Positions 34,151-48,889 of a DNA stretch of 64,000 nucleotides are shown here, one piece after another. A program made the translations under genes and the position numbers. Position 1 is the first letter of the stretch. Every line of letters begins with the position of its first letter. Under the pieces are notes generated by a model. It did not search any database. It was not told where the DNA came from and saw only the letters and a list, made by a program, of their open reading frames with translations. The stretch comes from Lateolabrax maculatus (taxonomy: Eukaryota; Chordata; Actinopteri; Acropomatiformes; Lateolabracidae), in the NCBI GenBank assembly GCA_031216445.1, contig CM062215.1:7338001-7402000 (forward strand). Reading direction: 5' to 3'.

Positions 34151-36384
34151 CGTCTCGCGCTCTGTTTCCTCGTGCATGTGTGTGTTACCAAGTGTCTCCC
34201 TCACTCTATAACTCATACGCACTCAGAGGAAGGGAGAGCAAACAAAAAGTGAAATGTACGACTTTCTCTCTGCCCTTAACATCAATTTAAGCACACATAC
34301 ATCACAGAGAGAAAGACAAACAACACACAAAGGCATAAATACGCCAACAATTTGCTCATTAAAACACGTCACATGTGCGCACAAACAGACACATGTTGAG
34401 CACGCAGCAGTTGGAATGTGAAGTGGGAGAAAACTCTGTGTTATTAGGAGCAGATGGGTCACCCCTGGTGTGTTATGGGAGTTTACGCAGAGGTTTGGGT
34501 CACGTCTCAACCAAAGATCCAAATTTATCATGTGACTAAACAGTTTAAGCTGTTTTTTCACCTCAATTTCTGTTGGCAAAAAGCCATTAACAACACATGT
34601 TTACACAGTAACTTGTTTTTTGTCACATTTCACTACCCTAGACTGAAACAGACTGATACAGATATATGAGCCTTGCTTCTTCTTCTTTTTTAACTGATAT
34701 TAATGACCACTGAAATGGATAAATGAAGTAAGCATGTTGTATTTCATATTGCTTTGTTAGCTTTCCCTGACATGCCTCATTAAAGCCTATCCAAACAACT
34801 CTGAGCTTCAGATGCCTGGTGATCTCATGTGAGGCAGAGCTCGAAAAGAAACACAACAAGCACGCAAACTTCGAGAAAAAAAAGTCCCACGGAGTCATCG
34901 CCACACTTTACTCTGCAGAACGCCTGCTGGGGCCTCATACGGGCCTTCCTGCAAGACTACCATTATCATTTAAAGACTATGAAAGGCACTAAGGGCAACA
35001 AACGCGGCGTGATGCACAACTGATCCGCTTAAAGGAACTTCCTGTGGAAATGAGCGCAACGGCGCCCCAGCTGGAGAAATGGCAGACATGAAAGGGCTGG
35101 CCACAGCTGGCGACGGCTTCTGACATTAACCCAGCGTTAATGTCATGTCCTTTATGCCTGTCATTAACTACCTAATGAGACTCTTATCGCTGCCGGCCCA
35201 CCGGGAAGGTAAGGCGGGGAAAGCTACCCTCTTCCTCAAATCGCTCTTCCTCCTGAGTTTCAAACGCAAGACCATCTTGGTCTTTTGCTTCTTCTTGTTT
35301 GCGCTTGCTTTTTGAGTTTGCCTTTTTATTCCAGTCTAACCTTTGAGTCCTCCAGTTAAGACTCGGGACCAGGCGTTAAAACAAACTGATTACCTGGGCG
35401 CCAGCACACATGCGCTCCCATGTGCGCGTACGTCTAAACACACATAAACACAAGTCCATTAAGATTCTATCCAGCTCCTGAGCACTCTATGCTTTCAAAG
35501 GTCAGGCCTTGTCACAGTGTAAATGTGCTGACCTTTCCAGGGTGTGACAGGAGTGTCGGGGGCAATGGGAATGGGACCGACTTGCGCGTTCGTGTGGGTG
35601 CGTATGTTTATGTGAGACAGAGAGAGAATGTGTGTGAACGTATGTGACCTGCCTACCTTGCCCCAAGCACTGTCCTTGATGTGTGTGAGGACTATTTCAC
35701 AGGGCTGCGTGAGGAGGCCTGTGCGCGCACAGGCAGGCCGACCGTACATGCGCAGCAGAGGGCCCTGTAATGCCGGAAAAAAAGTCCCTCTGCAGCGGAG
35801 TGTTGCCTTACATAATGTGTCTACTGCTGCAGGTGATGATGCAAGTCATCATCATGCGCGGGATGAGACACCAACACTTAGAACCGGACCCAGGGGAACT
35901 GCTGGCATAGATAATGTAAAAGCACACTCGCGCGTCTGCATACACACATGCTCACAGAAATACACATGGACACACAGATAAATGCTTTTGGATGCTTGTT
36001 TTCCAGCTCAGGCAGACACCAAAAACACACACACACACACACACACAAGCACACACAAACACACACACGCATACACACACAGGGCAGTAAGGGCCAACCC
36101 TCTCTGCATAAAAGACATTGCTCACTCCAAAAGAATCTGACTCAGCAATATGTCAGAGAAGAGAAAAAAAAGCTTCAATTATGTAGAAAGCCTCTCTGTA
36201 AATCTCTGCTTGGCAGTCCTAGGCACACACACACACACACACACCCACACACACACACACCGATGAATGGATGGTCATGCACGCACGTTCACACACATAC
36301 ACCCCAAAGAACATGATGGGAAAGACAAGTAGCCATTGTTTGATATTTTGCTGGGCGAGGTTAAGTGCTCAGATCACGGTTCAT

Positions 36385-36430
<46 letters not shown>

Positions 36431-36819
36431 ACACACACACAAACACACACACACACACACAGACTTCCTAACTGATGGGATGCTATGAAGACAGTGACAT
36501 AAAGCGCTTTTATGATGAGGCAAAATAAGTATAGGAACAAACTGTGATGACTGTTTAAAATCTGTCATCATTTTAATGTGAGCATTAACATATTTACTTA
36601 GATTTTGAAGGAACCAGAAAGCCAGTGTGGAGCTGAGACATCTTAGGTTTACATTATAGGTCTGTACGTGCATGTGTGAGACTAAAATTATCCTTCCTGG
36701 AAAGGGGAGAGATGATATTTTTGCGTTTTCTTTTTTTTTTACAGATCAGTCTCTAAAATGTCCTTCCTGAGCTCATACATTTTCCATTTTTGGAGTATAC
36801 TAGAAAAAAACTGTACAGG

Positions 36820-36854
<35 letters not shown>

Positions 36855-39800
36855 ACAGCTGCAGATCAACGGGGGAAACAGAAGGAGTCAGGACCAACAG
36901 CAGTGAGCATGGAAAAGAGGTGCGAGTGATGAGTAACAGGAGGAGGAAGAGAGGAAAGGAGAAGAGGCATGGTAATGAAAAAAGAACAAAAACATTTACG
37001 GACCCACGCAGTGGGCCTCAGGGTGGGGAAAGAAAGAACTGCAACCATGTGTAGGAATGGATGAGAGCCCTTATTTTGCCTCACTGTGGTAGCTGCTGTT
37101 ATGTTCAAACTGCACTGAGCAAGATTTGGGGTACAAAATAAACCCATTTCATCAGCCTGAATCATATAAATGAGAAGAAATTCAAAAGAAGGTTCAACTG
37201 AAGACAGAAGAGAGTGAAGTGAATAATGTGAAAATCTACGGGGAAGTGAATGATTTACAGCTTGTCAGAAGTAGTCCACTATTCCTGCTGAGTTTTGGAG
37301 GCCTGTGAACAATGTGTGAACCTCAGCAGGCAGTTTTTCTGTCCCTCATTTCCCCAAACTCTCCACTCCATCTGATAAAAATCACCCTCTCTACAAAACG
37401 TGGCTATCCCTGATCCTGAGGTTCTTGTTTTTTTCATTTTGTTTCATTGTTGTTGTGTTCCTGCACTGCACTTCCCACAGGTCACTTGCCCATCAAACGG
37501 TAAATTCAAAACACATTGTTTCCTGTGTGGTACGTGACCAGATACCAGGTGTTCAGAGCAGCAAAATCAAACGCTTTCATGGACTGCATGTAAATTAAAG
37601 CACAATTGCATTGAGTTTCTTGCTGCATCACTTACTTTTTATAGCTATAAACTTTGTGGCTTTAAATCTTTGACAGAGCACAAGAGCCACCTGCTTAATA
37701 CACAAATAATTTCATATCAATCACATCCATATTGCACTATGTGTGGTTAACATTGTGAGGGATGCAAAGGCAGATGTGTTGTATGTCTTTGAACGAGCCT
37801 AACGTGCATTCATAGTGGCCTCATTACAGTGGTGTGCGTGGGTGTGTGAATGGAGAGTATCCATGTACATGTCTGTCTTTCTGTGGTTTATTTCGTGTGT
37901 GTGTATGTGTCTAAATCTGTGCGTGTGCTTGTATGTAAGTGCAGGGCATGTTGTGCTATACAGCCCAGTCATCCTGTTCAGGCACAGAGGGAGTGGTAAA
38001 CAGTGAGTCCATATGTGAGAGAGTGCCGGTGAATGTGTGTGTATCTCCAGCGCCTACCCACATCTGGAGAGCAGACCACACTGGAAAGTGAACAAACCAA
38101 TGCTCTCTCGCTCTGGGGACGCATTCCTTTAAACCGAACCCTGTCCACTCCCTGCTGATGTTACCACTTGTTGTAGCTTACAGAGAGTCTAACTCATCAT
38201 TTTCAGGTGAAACACTCTCAGAAACGGTTCAAAATCACAACCTTAGAGGGTCAAGCTCACACTTTCCCTTTCTTGGCCAATGCTGGGTGTCTCTTTTCAC
38301 CTCTGGCAGACTCTAATGACTCTCATGCATATCTAATGTGAGCCTCACTTTCCTCAAGGTCTATTCAGTTCTGGTTGGATCAGTTCATTACAGCGTGGGG
38401 CAAATAATTCAGCCTGGAATAGTGTAGGCAGAAAATTATCATATATAAAATGATTCCCTGTCTTGTGAGGAACAGCAGAATGTCCTACCTGGAAGGTCAC
38501 AGCCCAGTATTTCCACTCTCATCCCAATTCCTGCTGGAGACCACCTCTCTGGATACAGCCTGACGTACTGGGCCACTATCTCCTCGAAATGACGCAGCTC
38601 CGGGGTGTCGTAGTGTGTGTTCCCCTCGAAAATCTGTCCAAAATACACAAATACAAAAGCTCAATGTCATCTTCATGGTTCGTCGGTAGGAGGGGGGTGA
38701 ACTGGTGTTAATTCCAAACACACAAACACATCATTTTCCCATCTATCTCCCGCCCGTCACCCACCTTGGGCAGGCTAGTCTTGCTGTCCATGATGAAATT
38801 CCAGTCTTTTCCATTCAGGCTGTGTGCCACTTTGTACTTCCTGACGAATGCCCGGTTATCCGTCGTCGCCCCGCTTCCTGCGTCTCCTCCCCTTGCTCCC
38901 TGGGTGATCACTCCGCGCACCGTCTTAGGCAAACCTAGGTCCACCTGTAGAGATTAGATTTAGGTAAATGCACGGAGATTGATACTTTATACAAAAAAAA
39001 ACACATGGAAATATTTAATTGCAGCTGTGCTTCTTGTTTTAGCTCGTATTCCTGGCAGCTGGAAGGGAAATATGTGGAAGCCAGAATTTAAAGGTACTAC
39101 TTGTTGCATATATAAACATGACATTTTAGCTGGGAAAACAACGACATTCACTCTGAACAAGTGGCACCACCATCAGTGGTGTTTTATTGTTGGTGCTTGT
39201 ATGGTGACATCATCTGGACACACACGTAAAAATATGTAATAATAAATGCAATCAAAATCGTCTCGTACCTGAAGCCACTCCTCTCCAGCCAGGGGCTGTG
39301 CGGGGGCGGGGAACCAGCCGGAGCGACTGGCCACCAGACGGGCGGTGCCGGGGCTCCACACCATGTCCCGGCTGGAGGAGGCGGAGATCTGCGCGTCGGG
39401 GAGCAGGCCGGACAGCAGGCCCTGCAGGTCTGAGCACGGGGCATCTGGAGTGGAAAGCAGAGAGGGCAGAGATAACTTTGGTCTTCACCTCGGGAGGGTT
39501 GATGGAGAAGTCTCGGCGACGACCTAACGTACTCTCACGCTGTTACACATATCCCCACCTGGGAGCTGTTAAGCTTCACCACAGGATTGCACTACTGGCC
39601 ACTAAACATTAAGAGTTTAGACCGGAGCAAAGAGGAGAGAGTGAGGTGGGAGACTGAGGAGGGAGGAGAGGAACCAACCGCCATTAGTGAGATAAAAGCA
39701 TATGTTAAGTTTGCTGCTGAGTGGACACACTTCCCTGCTTTGCATTCATGCACTTCACGTCTCACACAAATATTTAAGTGTCTTCAAATGGGTTATTTCA

Positions 39801-41596
39801 ATGTATTGTGGCTTTACATTCTACACAATAGCTTGTCTGTTTGCTGTGCTGCACACACTTTATGTACTTTCACTGGCTGAGGGAAAGTTCCACGTACATG
39901 TAAAAGCACTTGGAAATGAAACTCGAGCTATGGATGAGCGAGTAGCATTGAAAGTAACTTGCCGAGGGAGTATGTGAGAGGGAGAAATGAGGATTAAGGG
40001 GATAAGAAAGGTATAATACGGGGAGTCGGGAGGCAGAGAAGTAGAGAGCGGAAAGAGTGGAAAAAAGGCAACAGAGAGAGAGAGAGAGAGAGAGAGACTC
40101 CGAGCCGAGGATGACGACTTGGGGAAACTGGGAGGAGAGCAAGATGTTGAGATGAGACTCCTACAGAGACAAACAGTAGGAGAGGGAAGGATAGAGGGAG
40201 GATGAGTGAGAGGCTAGGGGGTGGTGGATGAGCGCGCAAGGTGGTGAGAGGGAGCGAGAGCTTGAGGAATGGAAGACGGAGAGACGCACAGAGGAAGCGG
40301 TAGAAAGGCCAGGAGGAAGGGGGGGGGGGGGGGGAGATGTTAGTTGTGCTGACGGTTTAAGAGAACACAGATCAAAGTTTCATGCTGTTATGTCACTGCA
40401 AAGGCAGAAGATGTAAATAATGAATATAAGGCACAGGAAGTGTACGCCTGTGTGTGTGCGTGTGTGCCGGTGGGTGGTGTCTGTGTACATTTCAAAGGGT
40501 GCGCCTGCTTTTGAGGTCATCTGCTATATTTAGAAACCGCCTGTGTGTGTGTGGATGTACCTGTACTGTAAGAGCTAATAGTTATTTCAATAGCAGCTGT
40601 TGAGGCCGAAGCGAATCACAGTTTCTGATGTAAGAGTGAACAGGGAGCCATGAAAGATTGATTGGTACTCGTTTCTCAATATAGAGGAGCTCACAGAGCA
40701 AAGAGGACACATCAAAAAGTATCTAAAACCATGAGAGGAAAAAGAGGCGGCGTTGTGGGAGTTGGAGACAGAGAGCGAGCCCGGAGAAGAAGGGAAAGAG
40801 AGAAGTGAAGTCGGGAGTGGGAAATGACGATGTCGGTGCCTCTGGAAGAAGGAACAGAGTAAAAGTTTCCTTTAATTAGCCTGAGGCTTGGTATATTTTA
40901 AAGATAGCAGTGAGGGAGAGAGCCTAAATACATATGTATGTGTGAGTGTGCGCCAATAAGTGTGTATTCCTGGTTTTTATGGTTTAGGAGGGCTTTTTCT
41001 GCTCATGTTCAATGTCTTTAAAGTTTATCTTTTTTTTAAACAAATTATATTTAGCGTTCAAAACTTTTTTTTTTTCAAGACATGGCAAGACAATAGAAAA
41101 AGACAGGCCGCAACCTCACTGGTTCACCAAAGTGGACTAAAAAAGGGATTGAATGACTTTCTCCTCTCCTTCATCATCTCTGTTGATTTGCCTTTGAACA
41201 AGAACCTGAGCCCAAAAGTGCAGGAGCAAAAACTGTTGTTTCTGTTCAGTCAACCTGCACGAGAGCGAAGCAGGATCCCGACCGGCAAAGTCATCTTTCT
41301 TCAGGCAGAAAGGTTAGAAAAACTGTAACCTCGTGACACACACACGCCCACACGCACCTGTGATCTGGCATCCGTAAAGCTCGAAGCGCAGGGCGATGCC
41401 GTTCCTCCAGGTCTGTGGTCGGATGCGAACGAACCGGGCCAAAACTGGCTGCGGGACCCGGTTCAGAACCACCTCGGCTGGGTCTGTGTTGGCGTGGAAA
41501 ATCTGGGAAAACAAAGACAAATAGAAAACAAACAAAGGTCACTGACAGAAGGAGATGTACTGTTCCTGCCGGCATGAGTGTCTTATCTCTCTCTTT

Positions 41597-41640
<44 letters not shown>

Positions 41641-41822
41641 CTCTTGCTCTACACCCACCCACAGTGCACGGTTTCGCTTGGCTACACGCACACACAGTGG
41701 CAGGCCGGACAAAGCAGAGACAACCCAAACACGGATCCAATGTCACCAGCCCAGCTGTCGATGTGTTTTGGGGTCAGAGGGTCGGCGCTGGGAGGCTGGG
41801 AAAGCCCAACGATGGATGAGGG

Positions 41823-41876
<54 letters not shown>

Positions 41877-44800
41877 TGTGCTCACTCATCCACCAACTCC
41901 CACACACCTCTATGCTGGTGGCCGCGGGGAGCTGTGGGAGACATGACCTGACACGACCAAACACGATTGGCCGTCAGACGCAGGAAGTCTGTCCAGGTGG
42001 GCAGGATGTGAGTGAAATTAGCTTCCTGCCGCGTCAGGAAAGCATCAAGCCAAAGCATCAACATTCACTTCTTCCCCACGAACACTCCCTTCCTTCCATT
42101 TGCTCTTAAGCGGCGGGGTGGGGCAGCAGGGGTCGGAGGGTAAATGTAACCAGGGTGGTCAAGTTACTTCCTGTTTTGGGTGGAAAGCATCCCGTGATGC
42201 TCGAGGGCGTTGGATGGGGACATTCAATGACAGACATGAGTCTTCCTTTCTTTCCTTTTTTGTGGCAGACAAGTTTTCCCAAAACCATAACTCCTTGTTC
42301 GTAATTAGCAACAACTTTGTCTTCCCACTCCACCACCTCTTCCCTCCACTCTCTGTCTGTCATTACCACATCCCTATGAATACCTCCATTTTCCCTTTAA
42401 ATTTCCCCTTCAAAACCATGCAGTTGAGATATCTATTCACACCTCCTCTCTCACCCCCGATTGCCTTTCTTTCCTCGCCTTGGTGGCTACGAACTGAAAC
42501 CACACACACACAGACACAGGAAACCACAGGAACCCACACAAACACACAAACACAACAGCACGCACACACACACACACACTTCCTACACACTCAGATAAGC
42601 AGAGGAAGCGTCTTTTAACTGACTGAGTGACTGTTAAGTGTCCTTCACTCTATCTGTCTGTGGTTGGCCAGGATATGATAGGAGAGCCGCTGTTGACTGT
42701 TAGATATTAAAACCACACTGACTAACATCACGGGCACCACACACAATGGAAAGATGGAAAGACAAGCAACTACAAACAGCTGAATTAAAGATAAAAGGCA
42801 TCATTCCTTAAAATAAGGCCCTTACATGATTTCTCTTTCACTCTAATCTAAGAACAGGATGATCAAACCCCAGCACGCTCCCATAGCCTAAAAATTTTGT
42901 TTTGTTTTTCATTATAAGTGATAAACAGTCTGGTTCCAGTTAGAGTTTGAAAATATTACTGTAAAGTGACCTATTTGTAAAATTCCCTGTCTGGCATATG
43001 CCTCCAAAAATAATATGATATTCCAGAAATTCCATAACCAGTGGGAATATGAGTGATATGGCTTCAAAATCCTACTCGAGGGGTTTTATTTGATTTTGGG
43101 CATGGCCTGATTTAATCAAGTGGAGCTGACACTGGTAATACAAAGCAGCGTGAGTGTTTGAACAGATAAGCGGGTCTATCTCTGCTGTATCTGCTGCTGG
43201 ATTGAGGATAGACAGCCGTTATGTTTACCTAAGAGGCCAAACAGTGGATGTGGGCTCTTATGGGGGTTATGTAAACACCCACGCATGCTCACACAAAGAC
43301 AAGTGTATGATGGAGGGTTTGCCTCGCATCCAACCGACCCATCTTCACCGCTCCCAGATATTCTGTCTGGGAAACAAAAGAGCAGCAGGGAGGAAAGACG
43401 GAGAGGACAGGAAAAACAGAAAATGACTGCGGGGAGGAAGAGTCCTCAGAAGAATAGTTAAAAACAGATGAAGAGAGGGGTGCAGGCGGGTGGGGGGGGG
43501 GGGGGGGGAGGTTGAATAGAGGGCAGCAGATATAACTGAATGAAGAATATGAACAGAAGAATGTGGAAGAGGAGGCAGGGAGTGGCGAGTAAGAAGGAAG
43601 GAACAACGGACAGATTCATCACAGAAACAGGAAATACTTCATCCGTGTGTTTATCTCATAATAAGGCCAAGCAGCAAAATTCTGTTGAATTTCCTCAGTT
43701 TCGAAATTAATTGCTAACTCCATTTTAAGTTCAATGAACGACTGTTAGCAACAGTTTTAGTCTTGATTTTCTTTTCAATAAAGAAATACATTGTGAAGCA
43801 AAAAAGCGAAACAGGGCATGATTAAGTTCAAAAACAGTTCACTTTCACAAGAGGAAAGTAGAGAAATGTCTGTAAAATATTTGTCCATTACAATTTCCCA
43901 GAAACGTCTTGTTTCCATCGTACCAGATGCCCGCCTTGACTAAAAGTCCATTAGCTGGTGCATTAAAATATAGCTGGCTGCTTTTCTTTGTTTTTATCTT
44001 TGGATAAAAGCAGAGAATATGGCCAACATTACTGACACAAAAAGAGCAATTTGTTCAACAAGAATCAGCTCTCCAGAGGCTCTTTCCATTTCTCTTTCGG
44101 ATGTGAGAGGAGACAGAAGGAACAGAGTTGTCAGCCGGCTCTCAGCTTTTTCTGCCTCCTCCCCTTCCTCCTATCTATTGTCAGGGTACCTGAAAGGTCA
44201 CTCATTTGACCGCTTACCCATTACTTCCAGGATCAAAGGTCAATGGCCTTAGGAAACAGATGGTTGATCACTGACCTGCTTGTGGATAACGTGGTTACTT
44301 TTTGACTAACTAGGAATGTCCACCGGACATGAATGGAAATGTGTGTTCGTGTTTTGTAGATGGGCCGCCAGTCCGTTTGTCTGGGCCACCTCTGTAATCT
44401 GCCCCACGACTGGCGTGTGTTTTTTGGCTCGGATGTGTGCGAGCCCCGCCCCTCACGTGACGTGTGGGACTGAATAATTAACACGGTCATGTTGTGTCTC
44501 CTGGTGCGGAGGGTCATGAAAATATAACGAAGCCCTGCTCGTCGTCTGAAGCCTCACACACACACACACACACAGCAGCACGCCGCGGTCCGACTCATTT
44601 GTGTGGACATTGGCGGGACACAGGCACCAGGGGTATTTAACTATTGATGACCTCTCCGGAGAACGAGGTCATTGTGAAAGGAGTGTGTGTTATAGTAAAC
44701 ACCCTCTCTAAAGCTCCGGACCAGCCAAAAGAGTCCAAAAAGAAGCCGGAGTGCATCCCAAACAGAATAAATTTGACTGAGCGAAGAACATTCGATCTCT

Positions 44801-45224
44801 GGGCAATGAGGCGTGGATAGATGTATACATCATAGCGTGATTCATTTACCATCCCTCTCTTTCTCCCTCCATTCTGTGTTTTTGGCACATGTCTCCTTCC
44901 TTTGCCAGTGTTTTCCTTCAAGCTGATGGCACCGCAGGGAGATGTGGCGAGCTCTGCACAAGACATTATTCGTTTCCCGGACGTTTTTTTCATCCCTGTG
45001 TCGTTCCCTCGATCCCACTCTTCTTTCTCTGTCCATTACACTCGTCATCCCTGTCTTCTTGCTCTACTTATTCCCTCTGTCTGTCTCTTTCTTTCCTTCC
45101 GGCCCCCCATCCCGTCTTTGCTCCAGACGTTCTCCCCCTCCCTCGTTCTCGGTATGAAGATGTTGACAGTAGGAACTGGTTCCAGCTGGCCGCCCTCCAC
45201 TACTGGCTCTGAGAGGGGCTACAG

Positions 45225-45273
<49 letters not shown>

Positions 45274-45560
45274 AAGGTTGAAGCAGTGATCCTAAGAAAC
45301 TGTCCTACACCACCTTATGTCGAAGTCTCCCACTTTGTACCATTGTTATCAGTTGCGTTTGACTCTGTCTACGTGTGTGTGTGTGTGTGAAATTTTTCTT
45401 TTGCGAATATATGCGGCATTTTGATTTTATTATGCATTATCTTGAAGAATGAGTAAGTGAAAAACAAAGCTTGTGTGTGTGTATATACGGGTGTGTGACA
45501 CAGTGTGATGGAGGATCAGGCTGAACTGCTGTGTGGGCTGTTTTTTCTCTCCCAGGTTAC

Positions 45561-45592
<32 letters not shown>

Positions 45593-46295
45593 GGACAGAT
45601 TTTGCACAGCCTCACAATGCTTTTCAGCAACACAATACTGGGGCTGATGGGATTTTATTCACAGACGGATCACAGTGTGTGTCTTTAATGTTAATTTATT
45701 TAGGTGCACATGTATGTCTATGTTACCGCTACAAAAAAAAATCATTGTGTGTGTGTGTGTGTGTGTGTGTGTGAGAGATATGCAATTCCTAAGTGTGCTC
45801 GCGTCTCATCAAGTAATGAGGTGCATATGTGAGCGGTGTGATTTGGAATTAACAAGTCACATGGGTGTCAAACTGAAAATGTGTTGGCATGCAGAAAATT
45901 AGTCAAAAAAAATACACACACACACACACACGTGCACAAAGCCTGTTTGCTGGTGTGACTGGGCCGATTGCAATCTGCAGCGCTGGTGCTTTTCTCTTCA
46001 CAACACTTTCGTTTCTCTACAAAAAAAAAAAAAACCCTGCCAATTCCCACAATGCCTTTCCCTTTTCAGCTTCTCGCTCTCTCTAGCTGCCCCTCTTTCT
46101 GTCAAATAATCTTTATTGGCATTAAATCCGTCGGTCTTTGTTAACACAGCAAATAAGGACACAAATCTTGACAATAAATGGCAACACGCTCTCTCCCAAT
46201 AACAAACACGGTGAGGTAAGAAGTGCCAAGCCAATCCTTTTATTCATGGGTGATTCATATCTGATGCAGAGACACACTCACGGCTCAACCTTTCA

Positions 46296-46337
<42 letters not shown>

Positions 46338-48849
46338 ATGTACACTACAGACACACGCAGTCTTCAAAAGCCACATTAGCTTCAAGCACACTGTTAAATG
46401 ACAATTAAAAGAACCAAATCCCAGTCATTACAGGACCCCCTGACGAGAATTGAGCTTCAACCACTTAAGGGCTCTTTGGGGGGCTTAGGACGGGCTAACT
46501 GGGAGTTTGTTCGACATGACTGGTGGATTAGCAGTCACGGAAGATTCAACCGCAGCCCACGGGGACCCGAGGAGAACCTGGCTGACCGGGAGAGTGAAGA
46601 GCATAGTGAACTCTTCGGTTTCAGCATTAGAAATTCAGGCCAGGCTGGAATCCTGACTGCAGATTTGACTAAAGCGTTATTCCTGAATCCATCCATCCAT
46701 CACTGTCTGTGGTCGGCAACAACACAAAGAGAACGTTTTATCCAGTGTAATATGAGATGCCTTATACATCAGAGAATGTGAACGCACGATAAATCCTTGT
46801 GGACTTTAAGAATAACGTGAGAGCCCTATCACACATGGAGTAAATGTTGTAACTGTCATATTTTCTTTATGATCATCAAAAACAGATGGCATACTTAATC
46901 AAAGCTACATTTCATATTGATAATGTAATGTTCCATTAGTAAAAGTAGCAGGATTGATTTCCTGCTTTCAACTTGGTTTTGAGGAATATTTATGAACTCT
47001 TTAGTTCAATTAAAACTGAGTCAAATGTGTGGACTTCGGTTTCGGTGTTAGCCATCAATAAGTCCTCTATATCTTCTACTGCAACACTTCACCCCAGCCA
47101 TTTTTCATTAGAAACCATACAAAAACACAAATCTGCTATCTTTTATTGATCTTTTATCTTCCTGCTGAACTGTGTGCATTCTAAAACCAATTTTAGCATT
47201 TTCAAAGCGAGCACTCACAGTACAAGCAGCATCTCTCCCAAATGCACGTTGATGCGTCTGTCTGAGTCCATGTCTGAAAGTGTCTGAACAGGTTTTTTTT
47301 TTTTTTTTTTTTTTTTGCTCAGACGGATTAGTGGACTCAGATTACACGGCACAGACAGACAGGCACACATCATGTACATATGCGCGCACACGCACAGATC
47401 TCCAGACAGAGAGATCAGCCAGAGGTTATTTAAAGGGGGGGTCTGTGGATTATGTGTGTGTGTGTACGTGGAAGGAGTGGGGTTCGAACAAATTGCACAG
47501 ATGTTGACTTTTTAAGTCCAATCCACGTTTCGCTCAATAATCTCCCCGTCAAATGCCCCCCACCGGCGCCACCCAAACCAATCACTTGCACACACAGAAG
47601 GAGGGCCCCAGTCCGTGTGGGTAAGTGTGTGTGGATTAACCCTCCACATACCACCCACCCTTGCCAGTCTCTATTTTTCCGCATGAAATCCATAGTGACC
47701 TCAACCCAGATACGAGGGGGCAGAGTTCGAATCCCCTGGAGATGGGCTTACTGTGGGTCGCACCATGACAACAACAACAACCTGCGCTGAATAATGCGCT
47801 CATACGCACGCCTGTATATGAATCCAATCCCACCCCCCCAGTGAGAGAGGCTCGATCGAAGCACTAAACACCACCAATTTCAGAAAATAATGTTGCAATA
47901 AAGCACTTAGACACAAACGTGCTCGGTCCTCACCTAGTGTGACTCCAAGGATTTCACAACCCCAGGCGCGAGTTTATTTGTGAGTGCGCATTGGTGTGAG
48001 AAATGATAAATGGCAAGCCCAGATAAGGGCACATAGAGGACTCCATTGTTCTTGTTTGTCAGTTTCCCCTCCTCTTGCTATCTCTATCTCTTCCTCCCTC
48101 CCATTCCCTCTTTCTCTACCTCATGACTGGGGTCATGATTCAGGTTCATAAACAGACCTAGAAGGGGAACGACTCCTTCAGGAATGTTATGGATGCACAC
48201 AACAGCCTCTGTTGTTGGAGAGCGTATCATGATGGTAGTATAAAGGTCAGGGAAAGGGGGCCTCGTAACTACAAGGTCAAATACTGCTTGGGGAGAGTGA
48301 CATTTGTAGGCTTGTGCAGTCATCACTTTGTCTCTGTGTAGAGTATGTTGATCCTACTGTATGCAAACCGGGTTTGACTTCCCACTTAGAAGTGTTTTAC
48401 ACTACATGTCTTAATGTGCTGTATGTACGTGAACGCGTGCGCACATAAAAGCCTACCTTGTGGTTCTTGCCGTGCCGGTAGACCATCCAGTCCTCCCCGT
48501 TGGTGCTGACCTCCAGTTTGAACGTGGTGACATAGTAGGACTTCAGCGTCTCCTTGGAAATGGCCCCCTGTGTGGCGATGCCGGTCAAAACCTTCAGGAA
48601 GTGGAGGTCAACCTGGAAAAAGGAGCAGAAAAAAAGGAATAAGTCGAAACAAATGTATTTTCCCGATAACCGAATAGAACCGATTAGAAAATAGTAGAGC
48701 ATTAGAACGACTGGGTAGATTGCTGTAGGGATTTATGGTGGTCAGGGCTGATGTAGATAACAGAGACAGACCAGCTGCTGTGTCTATCTGTCACACAGTC
48801 AGCAGGGGATGGACGCCGACTGTGGCCTACTGCTGAGGGAGCTTAGGTG

Positions 48850-48889
<40 letters not shown>

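Larger units (their letters stand above)
33181..38488 (-). other. nrp2: nrp2 intron 11
   Basis: Contains the candidate cassette exon at 33448-33507, a C20 run at 33841-33860 and CA/TG tracts at 34118-34148, 36027-36077, 36223-36260, 36386-36461 and 36820-36852. I see no protein-like sequence. Confidence 0.5.
41503..48456 (-). other. nrp2: nrp2 intron 7
   Basis: About 7 kb without recognised exons. Microsatellites at 41599-41637, 41827-41876 (TC then AC), 45227-45270, 45563-45590, 45748-45773 and 46298-46335; a G17 run at 43492-43508; a T24 run at 47293-47316. The plus-strand open frame 46398-46781 has no recognised similarity. Confidence 0.5.

Noticed and set aside
34118..36461. Possible CRISPR-like arrays in CA-rich sequence
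   Set aside because: These are dinucleotide microsatellites without spacers; the genome is eukaryotic.
46398..46781. 127-codon plus-strand open frame inside nrp2 intron 7
   Set aside because: No similarity I recognise, no splice context, and its length is not unusual for 64 kb.
47725..47734. GTTCGAATCC, like the B box/T-loop of a tRNA
   Set aside because: The flanking bases do not form a 5-bp/7-base T arm, and no A box, D arm or acceptor stem can be drawn.
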